Origin: Gordionus sp. m RMFG-2023
Lineage: Eukaryota > Nematomorpha > Gordioida > Chordodea > Parachordodidae
Assembly: GCF_954871325.1 (NCBI RefSeq)
Contig: NC_088776.1
Coordinates: forward strand, 1 to 64,000
Length of the DNA: 64,000 nt
Reading direction: 5' to 3'
Part shown: positions 18,601-30,600 of the stretch, piece after piece
Position numbering within the stretch: the first letter of the stretch is position 1
Layout: every line of letters starts with the position of its first letter
Program-made: the position numbers and the translations under genes
Notes under the pieces: generated by a model
Databases searched by the model: none
What the model saw: only the letters and a program-made list of their open reading frames with translations
Told to the model about the DNA's origin: nothing

Positions 18601-21600
18601 CCTGGCCTGGCCTGGCCTGGCCTGGCCTGGCCTGGCCCTGGCCTGGCCTGGCCTGGCCTGGCCTGGCCTGGCCTGGCCTGGCCTGGCCTGGCCTGGCCCT
18701 GGCCTGGCCTGGCCTGGCCTGGCCCTGGCCTGGCCTGGCCTGGCCTGGCCCTGGCCTGGCCTGGCCTGGCCTGGCCTGGCCTGGCCTGGCCTGGCCTGGC
18801 CTGGCCTGGCCTGGCCTGGCCCTGGCCTGGCCTGGCCTGGCCTGGCCTGGCCTGGCCTGGCCTGGCCTGGCCTGGCCTGGCCTGGCCTGGCCTGGCCTGG
18901 CCTGGCCTGGCCTGGCCTGGCCTGGCCTGGCCTGGCCTGGCCTGGCCTGGCCTGGCCTGGCCTGGCCTGGCCTGGCCTGGCCTGGCCTGGCCCTGGCCTG
19001 GCCTGGCCTGGCCTGGCCTGGCCTGGCCTGGCCTGGCCTGGCCTGGCCTGGCCTGGCCTGGCCTGGCCTGGCCTGGCCTGGCCTGGCCTGGCCTGGCCTG
19101 GCCTGGCCTGGCCTGGCCTGGCCTGGCCTGGCCTGGCCTGGCCTGGCCTGGCCTGGCCTGGCCTGGCCTGGCCTGGCCTGGCCTGGCCTGGCCTGGCCTG
19201 GCCCTGGCCTGGCCTGGCCTGGCCTGGCCTGGCCCTGGCCTGGCCTGGCCTGGCCTGGCCTGGCCTGGCCTGGCCTGGCCTGGCCTGGCCTGGCCTGGCC
19301 TGGCCTGGCCTGGCCTGGCCTGGCCTGGCCCTGGCCTGGCCTGGCCTGGCCTGGCCTGGCCTGGCCTGGCCTGGCCTGGCCTGGCCTGGCCTGGCCTGGC
19401 CTGGCCTGGCCCTGGCCTGGCCTGGCCTGGCCTGGCCCTGGCCTGGCCTGGCCTGGCCTGGCCTGGCCTGGCCTGGCCTGGCCTGGCCTGGCCTGGCCTG
19501 GCCTGGCCTGGCCTGGCCTGGCCTGGCCTGGCCTGGCCTGGCCTGGCCTGGCCTGGCCTGGCCTGGCCTGGCCTGGCCTGGCCTGGCCTGGCCTGGCCTG
19601 GCCCTGGCCTGGCCTGGCCTGGCCTGGCCTGGCCTGGCCTGGCCTGGCCTGGCCTGGCCTGGCCTGGCCTGGCCTGGCCTGGCCTGGCCTGGCCTGGCCT
19701 GGCCTGGCCTGGCCTGGCCTGGCCTGGCCTGGCCTGGCCTGGCCTGGCCTGGCCTGGCCTGGCCTGGCCTGGCCCTGGCCCTGGCCTGGCCTGGCCTGGC
19801 CTGGCCTGGCCTGGCCTGGCCTGGCCTGGCCTGGCCTGGCCTGGCCCTGGCCTGGCCTGGCCTGGCCTGGCCTGGCCTGGCCTGGCCTGGCCTGGCCTGG
19901 CCTGGGCCTGGCCCTGGCCTGGCCTGGCCTGGCCTGGCCTGGCCTGGCCTGGCCTGGCCTGGCCTGGCCTGGCCTGGCCTGGCCTGGCCTGGCCTGGCCT
20001 GGCCTGGCCTGGCCTGGCCTGGCCTGGCCTGGCCTGGCCTGGCCTGGCCTGGCCTGGCCTGGCCTGGCCTGGCCTGGCCTGGCCTGGCCTGGCCTGGCCT
20101 GGCCTGGCCTGGCCTGGCCTGGCCTGGCCTGGCCTGGCCTGGCCTGGCCTGGCCTGGCCTGGCCTGGCCTGGCCTGGCCTGGCCCTGGCCTGGCCTGGCC
20201 TGGCCTGGCCTGGCCTGGCCTGGCCTGGCCTGGCCTGGCCTGGCCTGGCCTGGCCTGGCCTGGCCTGGCCTGGCCTGGCCTGGCCTGGCCTGGCCTGGCC
20301 TGGCCTGGCCTGGCCTGGCCTGGCCTGGCCTGGCCCTGGCCTGGCCTGGCCTGGCCCTGGCCTGGCCTGGCCTGGCCTGGCCTGGCCTGGCCTGGCCTGG
20401 CCTGGCCTGGCCCTGGCCTGGCCTGGCCTGGCCTGGCCTGGCCTGGCCTGGCCTGGCCTGGCCTGGCCTGGCCTGGCCTGGCCTGGCCTGGCCTGGCCTG
20501 GCCTGGCCTGGCCTGGCCCTGGCCTGGCCTGGCCTGGCCTGGCCTGGCCTGGCCTGGCCTGGCCTGGCCTGGCCTGGCCTGGCCTGGCCTGGCCTGGCCC
20601 TGGCCTGGCCTGGCCTGGCCTGGCCTGGCCTGGCCTGGCCTGGCCTGGCCTGGCCTGGCCTGGCCTGGCCTGGCCTGGCCTGGCCTGGCCTGGCCTGGCC
20701 TGGCCTGGCCTGGCCTGGCCTGGCCTGGCCTGGCCTGGCCTGGCCTGGCCTGGCCTGGCCTGGCCTGGCCTGGCCTGGCCTGGCCTGGCCTGGCCTGGCC
20801 TGGCCTGGCCCTGGCCTGGCCTGGCCTGGCCCTGGCCTGGCCCTGGCCTGGCCTGGCCTGGCCTGGCCTGGCCTGGCCTGGCCTGGCCTGGCCTGGCCTG
20901 GCCTGGCCCTGGCCTGGCCCTGGCCTGGCCTGGCCTGGCCTGGCTGGCCTGGCCTGGCCTGGCCTGGCCTGGCCTGGCCTGGCCTGGCCTGGCCTGGCCT
21001 GGCCTGGCCTGGCCTGGCCTGGCCTGGCCTGGCCTGGCCTGGCCTGGCCTGGCCTGGCCTGGCCTGGCCTGGCCTGGCCTGGCCTGGCCTGGCCTGGCCT
21101 GGCCTGGCCTGGCCCTGGCCTGGCCTGGCCTGGCCTGGCCCTGGCCTGGCCTGGCCTGGCCTGGCCTGGCCTGGCCTGGCCTGGCCTGGCCTGGCCTGGC
21201 CTGGCCTGGCCTGGCCTGGCCTGGCCTGGCCCTGGCCTGGCCTGGCCTGGCCTGGCCTGGCCTGGCCTGGCCTGGCCTGGGCCTGGCCTGGCCTGGCCTG
21301 GCCTGGCCTGGCCTGGCCTGGCCTGGCCTGGCCTGGCCTGGCCTGGCCTGGCCTGGCCTGGCCTGGCCTGGCCTGGCCTGGCCTGGCCTGGCCTGGCCTG
21401 GCCTGGCCTGGCCTGGCCTGGCCTGGCCTGGCCCTGGCCTGGCCTGGCCTGGCCTGGCCTGGCCTGGCCTGGCCTGGCCTGGCTGGCCCTGGCCTGGCCT
21501 GGCCTGGCCTGGCCTGGCCTGGCCTGGCCCTGGCCTGGCCTGGCCTGGCCTGGCCTGGCCTGGCCTGGCCTGGCCCTGGCCTGGCCTGGCCTGGCCTGGC

Positions 21601-24600
21601 CTGGCCCTGGCCTGGCCTGGCCTGGCCTGGCCTGGCCTGGCCTGGCCTGGCCTGGCCTGGCCTGGCCTGGCTGCCTGGCCTGGCCTGGCCTGGCCTGGCC
21701 TGGCCTGGCCTGGCCTGGCCTGGCCTGGCCTGGCCTGGCCTGGCCTGGCCTGGCCTGGCCTGGCCTGGCCTGGCCTGGCCCTGGCCTGGCCTGGCCTGGC
21801 CTGGCCCTGGCCTGGCCTGGCCTGGCCTGGCCTGGCCTGGCCTGGCCTGGCCTGGCCTGGCCTGGCCTGGCCTGGCCTGGCCTGGCCTGGCCTGGCCTGG
21901 CCTGGCCCTGGCCTGGCCTGGCCTGGCCTGGCCTGGCCTGGCCTGGCCTGGCCTGGCCCTGGCCTGGCCTGGCCTGGCCTGGCCTGGCCTGGCCTGGCCT
22001 GGCCTGGCCTGGCCTGGCCTGGCCTGGCCTGGCCTGGCCTGGCCTGGCCTGGCCTGGCCTGGCCTGGCCTGGCCTGGCCTGGCCTGGCCTGGCCCTGGCC
22101 TGGCCTGGCCTGGCCTGGCCTGGCCTGGCCTGGCCTGGCCTGGCCTGGCCTGGCCCTGGCCTGGCCTGGCCCTGGCCTGGCCTGGCCTGGCCTGGCCTGG
22201 CCTGGCCTGGCCTGGCCTGGCCTGGCCTGGCCTGGCCTGGCCTGGCCTGGCCTGGCCTGGCCTGGCCTGGCCTGGCCTGGCCTGGCCTGGCCTGGCCTGG
22301 CCTGGCCTGGCCTGGCCTGGCCTGGCCTGGCCCTGGCCTGGCCTGGCCTGGCCTGGCCTGGCCTGGCCCTGGCCTGGCCTGGCCTGGCCTGGCCTGGCCT
22401 GGCCTGGCCTGGCCTGGCCTGGCCTGGCCTGGCCTGGCCTGGCCTGGCCTGGCCTGGCCTGGCCTGGCCTGGCCTGGCCTGGCCTGGCCTGGCCTGGCCT
22501 GGCCTGGCCTGGCCTGGCCTGGCCTGGCCTGGCCTGGCCCTGGCCTGGCCTGGCCCTGGCCTGGCCTGGCCTGGCCTGGCCTGGCCTGGCCTGGCCCTGG
22601 CCCTGGCCTGGCCCTGGCCTGGCCTGGCCTGGCCTGGCCTGGCCTGGCCTGGCCTGGCCTGGCCTGGCCTGGCCTGGCCTGGCCTGGCCTGGCCTGGCCT
22701 GGCCTGGCCTGGCCTGGCCCTGGCCTGGCCTGGCCTGGCCCTGGCCTGGCCTGGCCTGGCCTGGCCTGGCCTGGCCTGGCCTGGCCTGGCCTGGCCTGGC
22801 CTGGCCTGGCCTGGCCTGGCCTGGCCCTGGCCTGGCCTGGCCTGGCCTGGCCTGGCCTGGCCTGGCCTGGCCTGGCCTGGCCCTGGCCTGGCCTGGCCTG
22901 GCCTGGCCTGGCCTGGCCTGGCCTGGCCTGGCCTGGCCTGGCCTGGCCTGGCCTGGCCTGGCCTGGCCTGGCCTGGCCTGGCCTGGCCTGGCCCTGGCCT
23001 GGCCTGGCCTGGCCTGGCCTGGCCTGGCCTGGCCTGGCCTGGCCTGGCCTGGCCTGGCCTGGCCTGGCCTGGCCTGGCCTGGCCTGGCCTGGCCTGGCCT
23101 GGCCTGGCCTGGCCTGGCCTGGCCTGGCCTGGCCTGGCCTGGCCTGGCCCTGGCCTGGCCTGGCCTGGCCTGGCCTGGCCTGGCCTGGCCTGGCCTGGCC
23201 TGGCCTGGCCTGGCCCTGGCCTGGCCTGGCCTGGCCTGGCCTGGCCTGGCCTGGCCTGGCCTGGCCTGGCCTGGCCTGGCCTGGCCTGGCCTGGCCTGGC
23301 CTGGCCTGGCCTGGCCTGGCCTGGCCTGGCCTGGCCTGGCCTGGCCTGGCCTGGCCTGGCCTGGCCTGGCCTGGCCTGGCCTGGCCTGGCCTGGCCTGGC
23401 CTGGCCTGGCCTGGCCTGGCCTGGCCTGGCCTGGCCTGGCCTGGCCTGGCCTGGCCTGGCCTGGCCTGGCCTGGCCTGGCCTGGCCTGGCCTGGCCTGGC
23501 CTGGCTGGCCTGGCCTGGCCTGGCCTGGCCTGGCCTGGCCTGGCCTGGCCTGGCCTGGCCTGGCCTGGCCTGGCCTGGCCTGGCCTGGCCTGGCCCTGGC
23601 CTGGCCTGGCCTGGCCTGGCCTGGCCTGGCCTGGCCTGGCCTGGCCTGGCCTGGCCTGGCCTGGCCTGGCCTGGCCTGGCCTGGCCTGGCCTGGCCTGGC
23701 CTGGCCTGGCCTGGCCTGGCCTGGCCTGGCCTGGCCTGGCCTGGCCTGGCCTGGCCTGGCCTGGCCCTGGCCTGGCCTGGCCTGGCCTGGCCTGGCCTGG
23801 CCTGGCCTGGCCTGGCCTGGCCTGGCCTGGCCTGGCCTGGCCTGGCCTGGCCTGGCCTGGCCTGGCCTGGCCCTGGCCTGGCCTGGCCTGGCCTGGCCTG
23901 GCCTGGCCTGGCCTGGCCTGGCCTGGCCTGGCCTGGCCTGGCCTGGCCTGGCCTGGCCCTGGCCTGGCCTGGCCTGGCCTGGCCTGGCCTGGCCTGGCCT
24001 GGCCTGGCCTGGCCTGGCCTGGCCTGGCCTGGCCTGGCCTGGCCTGGCCTGGCCTGGCCTGGCCTGGCCTGGCCTGGCCTGGCCTGGCCTGGCCTGGCCT
24101 GGCCTGGCCTGGCCTGGCCTGGCCTGGCCTGGCCTGGCCTGGCCTGGCCTGGCCTGGCCTGGCCTGGCCTGGCCTGGCCTGGCCTGGCCTGGCCTGGCCT
24201 GGCCTGGCCTGGCCTGGCCTGGCCTGGCCTGGCCTGGCCTGGCCTGGCCTGGCCTGGCCTGGCCTGGCCTGGCCTGGCCTGGCCTGGCCTGGCCTGGCCT
24301 GGCCTGGCCTGGCCTGGCCTGGCCTGGCCTGGCCTGGCCTGGCCTGGCCTGGCCTGGCCTGGCCTGGCCTGGCCTGGCCTGGCCTGGCCTGGCCTGGCCT
24401 GGCCTGGCCTGGCCCTGGCCTGGCCTGGCCTGGCCTGGCCTGGCCTGGCCTGGCCTGGCCTGGCCTGGCCTGGCCTGGCCCTGGCCTGGCCTGGCCTGGC
24501 CTGGCCTGGCCTGGCCTGGCCTGGCCTGGCCTGGCCTGGCCTGGCCTGGCCCTGGCCTGGCCTGGCCTGGCCTGGCCTGGCCTGGCCTGGCCTGGCCTGG

Positions 24601-27600
24601 CCTGGCCTGGCCTGGCCTGGCCTGGCCCTGGCCTGGCCTGGCCTGGCCTGGCCTGGCCTGGCCTGGCCTGGCCTGGCCTGGCCTGGCCTGGCCTGGCCTG
24701 GCCTGGCCTGGCCTGGCCTGGCCTGGCCTGGCCCTGGCCTGGCCTGGCCTGGCCTGGCCTGGCCTGGCCCTGGCCTGGCCTGGCCTGGCCTGGCCTGGCC
24801 TGGCCTGGCCTGGCCTGGCCTGGCCTGGCCTGGCCTGGCCTGGCCTGGCCTGGCCTGGCCTGGCCTGGCCTGGCCTGGCCTGGCCTGGCCTGGCCTGGCC
24901 TGGCCTGGCCTGGCCTGGCCTGGCCTGGCCTGGCCTGGCCTGGCCTGGCCTGGCCTGGCCTGGCCTGGCCTGGCCCTGGCCTGGCCTGGCCTGGCCTGGC
25001 CTGGCCTGGCCTGGCCTGGCCTGGCCTGGCCTGGCCCTGGCCTGGCCTGGCCTGGCCTGGCCTGGCCTGGCCTGGCCTGGCCTGGCCTGGCCTGGCCTGG
25101 CCCTGGCCTGGCCTGGCCTGGCCTGGCCTGGCCTGGCCTGGCCTGGCCTGGCCTGGCCTGGCCTGGCCTGGCCTGGCCTGGCCTGGCCTGGCCTGGCCTG
25201 GCCTGGCCTGGCCTGGCCTGGCCTGGCCTGGCCTGGCCTGGCCTGGCCTGGCCTGGCCTGGCCTGGCCCTGGCCTGGCCTGGCCTGGCCTGGCCTGGCCT
25301 GGCCTGGCCTGGCCTGGCCTGGCCTGGCCCTGGCCTGGCCTGGCCTGGCCTGGCCTGGCCTGGCCTGGCCTGGCCTGGCCTGGCCTGGCCCTGGCCTGGC
25401 CTGGCCTGGCCTGGCCTGGCCTGGCCTGGCCTGGCCTGGCCTGGCCTGGCCTGGCCTGGCCTGGCCTGGCCTGGCCTGGCCCTGGCCTGGCCTGGCCTGG
25501 CCTGGCCTGGCCTGGCCTGGCCTGGCCTGGCCTGGCCTGGCCTGGCCTGGCCTGGCCTGGCCTGGCCTGGCCTGGCCTGGCCTGGCCTGGCCTGGCCTGG
25601 CCTGGCCCTGGCCTGGCCTGGCCTGGCCTGGCCCTGGCCTGGCCTGGCCTGGCCTGGCCTGGCCTGGCCTGGCCTGGCCTGGCCTGGCCTGGCCTGGCCT
25701 GGCCTGGCCTGGCCTGGCCTGGCCTGGCCTGGCCTGGCCTGGCCTGGCCTGGCCTGGCCTGGCCTGGCCTGGCCTGGCCTGGCCTGGCCTGGCCTGGCCT
25801 GGCCTGGCCTGGCCTGGCCTGGCCTGGCCTGGCCTGGCCTGGCCTGGCCTGGCCTGGCCTGGCCCTGGCCTGGCCTGGCCCTGGCCTGGCCTGGCCTGGC
25901 CTGGCCTGGCCTGGCCTGGCCTGGCCTGGCCTGGCCTGGCCTGGCCTGGCCTGGCCTGGCCTGGCCTGGCCTGGCCTGGCCTGGCCTGGCCTGGCCTGGC
26001 CTGGCCTGGCCTGGCCTGGCCCTGGCCTGGCCTGGCCTGGCCTGGCCTGGCCTGGCCTGGCCTGGCCTGGCCTGGCCTGGCCCTGGCCTGGCCTGGCCTG
26101 GCCTGGCCTGGCCTGGCCTGGCCTGGCCTGGCCTGGCCTGGCCCTGGCCTGGCCTGGCCTGGCCTGGCCTGGCCTGGCCTGGCCTGGCCCTGGCCTGGCC
26201 TGGCCTGGCCTGGCCTGGCCTGGCCTGGCCTGGCCTGGCCTGGCCTGGCCTGGCCTGGCCTGGCCCTGGCCTGGCCTGGCCTGGCCTGGCCTGGCCTGGC
26301 CTGGCCTGGCCTGGCCTGGCCTGGCCTGGCCCTGGCCTGGCCTGGCCTGGCCTGGCCTGGCCTGGCCTGGCCTGGCCTGGCCTGGCCTGGCCTGGCCTGG
26401 CCTGGCCTGGCCTGGCCTGGCCTGGCCTGGCCTGGCCTGGCCTGGCCTGGCCTGGCCTGGCCTGGCCTGGCCTGGCCTGGCCTGGCCTGGCCTGGCCTGG
26501 CCTGGCCTGGCCTGGCCTGGCCTGGCCTGGCCTGGCCTGGCCTGGCCTGGCCTGGCCTGGCCTGGCCTGGCCTGGCCTGGCCTGGCCTGGCCCTGGCCTG
26601 GCCTGGCCTGGCCTGGCCTGGCCTGGCCTGGCCTGGCCTGGCCTGGCCTGGCCTGGCCTGGCCTGGCCTGGCCTGGCCTGGCCTGGCCTGGCCTGGCCTG
26701 GCCTGGCCTGGCCTGGCCTGGCCTGGCCTGGCCTGGCCTGGCCTGGCCTGGCCTGGCCTGGCCTGGCCCTGGCCTGGCCTGGCCTGGCCTGGCCTGGCCT
26801 GGCCTGGCCTGGCCTGGCCTGGCCTGGCCTGGCCTGGCCTGGCCTGGCCTGGCCTGGCCTGGCCTGGCCTGGCCTGGCCTGGCCTGGCCCTGGCCTGGCC
26901 TGGCCTGGCCTGGCCTGGCCTGGCCTGGCCTGGCCTGGCCTGGCCTGGCCTGGCCTGGCCCTGGCCTGGCCCTGGCCTGGCCTGGCCTGGCCTGGCCTGG
27001 CCTGGCCTGGCCTGGCCTGGCCTGGCCTGGCCTGGCCTGGCCTGGCCTGGCCTGGCCTGGCCTGGCCTGGCCTGGCCTGGCCTGGCCCTGGCCTGGCCTG
27101 GCCTGGCCTGGCCTGGCCTGGCCTGGCCTGGCCTGGCCTGGCCTGGCCTGGCCTGGCCTGGCCTGGCCTGGCCTGGCCTGGCCTGGCCTGGCCTGGCCTG
27201 GCCTGGCCTGGCCTGGCCTGGCCTGGCCTGGCCTGGCCTGGCCTGGCCTGGCCTGGCCTGGCCTGGCCTGGCCTGGCCTGGCCTGGCCTGGCCTGGCCTG
27301 GCCTGGCCTGGCCTGGCCTGGCCTGGCCTGGCCTGGCCTGGCCTGGCCTGGCCTGGCCTGGCCTGGCCTGGCCTGGCCTGGCCTGGCCTGGCCTGGCCTG
27401 GCCTGGCCTGGCCTGGCCTGGCCCTGGCCTGGCCTGGCCTGGCCCTGGCCTGGCCTGGCCTGGCCTGGCCTGGCCTGGCCTGGCCTGGCCTGGCCTGGCC
27501 TGGCCTGGCCTGGCCTGGCCTGGCCTGGCCTGGCCTGGCCTGGCCTGGCCTGGCCTGGCCTGGCCTGGCCTGGCCTGGCCTGGCCTGGCCTGGCCCTGGC

Positions 27601-30600
27601 CTGGCCTGGCCTGGCCTGGCCTGGCCTGGCCTGGCCTGGCCTGGCCTGGCCTGGCCTGGCCTGGCCTGGCCTGGCCTGGCCTGGCCTGGCCTGGCCTGGC
27701 CTGGCCTGGCCTGGCCTGGCCTGGCCTGGCCTGGCCTGGCCTGGCCTGGCCTGGCCTGGCCTGGCCTGGCCTGGCCTGGCCTGGCCTGGCCTGGCCTGGC
27801 CTGGCCTGGCCTGGCCTGGCCTGGCCTGGCCTGGCCTGGCCTGGCCTGGCCTGGCCTGGCCTGGCCTGGCCTGGCCTGGCCTGGCCTGGCCTGGCCTGGC
27901 CTGGCCTGGCCTGGCCTGGCCTGGCCTGGCCTGGCCTGGCCTGGCCTGGCCTGGCCTGGCCTGGCCTGGCCTGGCCTGGCCTGGCCTGGCCTGGCCTGGC
28001 CTGGCCTGGCCTGGCCTGGCCTGGCCTGGCCTGGCCTGGCCTGGCCTGGCCCTGGCCTGGCCTGGCCTGGCCTGGCCTGGCCTGGCCTGGCCTGGCCTGG
28101 CCTGGCCTGGCCTGGCCTGGCCTGGCCTGGCCTGGCCTGGCCTGGCCTGGCCTGGCCTGGCCTGGCCTGGCCTGGCCTGGCCTGGCCTGGCCTGGCCTGG
28201 CCTGGCCTGGCCTGGCCTGGCCTGGCCTGGCCCTGGCCTGGCCTGGCCTGGCCTGGCCTGGCCTGGCCTGGCCTGGCCTGGCCTGGCCTGGCCTGGCCTG
28301 GCCTGGCCTGGCCTGGCCTGGCCTGGCCTGGCCTGGCCTGGCCTGGCCTGGCCTGGCCTGGCCTGGCCTGGCCTGGCCTGGCCTGGCCTGGCCTGGCCTG
28401 GCCTGGCCTGGCCTGGCCTGGCCTGGCCTGGCCTGGCCTGGCCTGGCCTGGCCTGGCCTGGCCTGGCCTGGCCTGGCCTGGCCTGGCCTGGCCTGGCCTG
28501 GCCTGGCCTGGCCTGGCCTGGCCTGGCCTGGCCTGGCCTGGCCTGGCCTGGCCTGGCCTGGCCTGGCCTGGCCTGGCCTGGCCTGGCCTGGCCTGGCCTG
28601 GCCTGGCCTGGCCCTGGCCTGGCCTGGCCTGGCCTGGCCTGGCCCTGGCCTGGCCTGGCCTGGCCTGGCCTGGCCTGGCCTGGCCCTGGCCTGGCCTGGC
28701 CTGGCCTGGCCTGGCCTGGCCTGGCCTGGCCTGGCCTGGCCTGGCCTGGCCTGGCCTGGCCTGGCCTGGCCTGGCCTGGCCTGGCCTGGCCTGGCCTGGC
28801 CTGGCCTGGCCTGGCCTGGCCTGGCCTGGCCTGGCCTGGCCTGGCCTGGCCTGGCCTGGCCTGGCCTGGCCTGGCCTGGCCTGGCCTGGCCTGGCCTGGC
28901 CTGGCCTGGCCTGGCCTGGCCTGGCCTGGCCCCTGGCCTGGCCTGGCCTGGCCTGGCCTGGCCTGGCCTGGCCTGGCCTGGCCTGGCCTGGCCTGGCCTG
29001 GCCTGGCCTGGCCTGGCCTGGCCTGGCCTGGCCTGGCCTGGCCTGGCCTGGCCTGGCCTGGCCTGGCCTGGCCTGGCCTGGCCTGGCCCTGGCCTGGCCT
29101 GGCCTGGCCTGGCCCTGGCCTGGCCTGGCCCTGGCCTGGCCTGGCCTGGCCTGGCCTGGCCTGGCCTGGCCTGGCCTGGCCTGGCCTGGCCTGGCCCTGG
29201 CCTGGCCTGGCCTGGCCCTGGCCTGGCCTGGCCTGGCCTGGCCCTGGCCTGGCCTGGCCTGGCTGGCCTGGCCTGGCCTGGCCTGGCCTGGCCTGGCCTG
29301 GCCTGGCCTGGCCTGGCCTGGCCTGGCCTGGCCTGGCCTGGCCTGGCCTGGCCTGGCCTGGCCTGGCCTGGCCTGGCCTGGCCTGGCCTGGCCTGGCCTG
29401 GCCTGGCCTGGCCTGGCCTGGCCTGGCCTGGCCTGGCCTGGCCTGGCCTGGCCTGGCCTGGCCTGGCCTGGCCTGGCCTGGCCTGGCCTGGCCTGGCCTG
29501 GCCTGGCCTGGCCTGGCCCTGGCCTGGCCTGGCCTGGCCTGGCCTGGCCTGGCCTGGCCTGGCCTGGCCTGGCCCTGGCCTGGCCTGGCCTGGCCTGGCC
29601 TGGCCTGGCCTGGCCTGGCCTGGCCTGGCCCTGGCCTGGCCTGGCCTGGCCTGGCCTGGCCTGGCCTGGCCTGGCCTGGCCTGGCCTGGCCCTGGCCTGG
29701 CCTGGCCTGGCCTGGCCTGGCCTGGCCTGGCCTGGCCTGGCCTGGCCTGGCCTGGCCTGGCCTGGCCTGGCCTGGCCTGGCCCTGGCCTGGCCTGGCCTG
29801 GCCTGGCCTGGCCTGGCCTGGCCTGGCCTGGCCTGGCCTGGCCTGGCCTGGCCTGGCCTGGCCTGGCCTGGCCTGGCCTGGCCTGGCCTGGCCTGGCCTG
29901 GCCCTGGCCTGGCCTGGCCTGGCCTGGCCTGGCCTGGCCTGGCCTGGCCTGGCCTGGCCTGGCCTGGCCTGGCCTGGCCTGGCCTGGCCTGGCCTGGCCT
30001 GGCCTGGCCTGGCCTGGCCTGGCCTGGCCTGGCCTGGCCTGGCCTGGCCCTGGCCTGGCCTGGCCTGGCCTGGCCTGGCCTGGCCTGGCCTGGCCTGGCC
30101 TGGCCTGGCCTGGCCTGGCCTGGCCTGGCCTGGCCTGGCCTGGCCTGGCCCTGGCCTGGCCTGGCCTGGCCCTGGCCTGGCCTGGCCTGGCCTGGCCTGG
30201 CCTGGCCTGGCCTGGCCTGGCCTGGCCTGGCCTGGCCTGGCCTGGCCTGGCCTGGCCTGGCCTGGCCTGGCCTGGCCTGGCCTGGCCTGGCCTGGCCTGG
30301 CCTGGCCTGGCCTGGCCTGGCCTGGCCTGGCCTGGCCTGGCCTGGCCCTGGCCTGGCCCTGGCCTGGCCTGGCCTGGCCTGGCCTGGCCTGGCCTGGCCT
30401 GGCTGGCCTGGCCTGGCCTGGCCTGGCCTGGCCTGGCCTGGCCTGGCCTGGCCTGGCCTGGCCTGGCCTGGCCTGGCCTGGCCTGGCTGGCCTGGCCTGG
30501 CCTGGCCTGGCCTGGCCTGGCCTGGCCTGGCCTGGCCTGGCCTGGCCTGGCCTGGCCTGGCCTGGCCTGGCCTGGCCTGGCCTGGCCTGGCCCTGGCCTG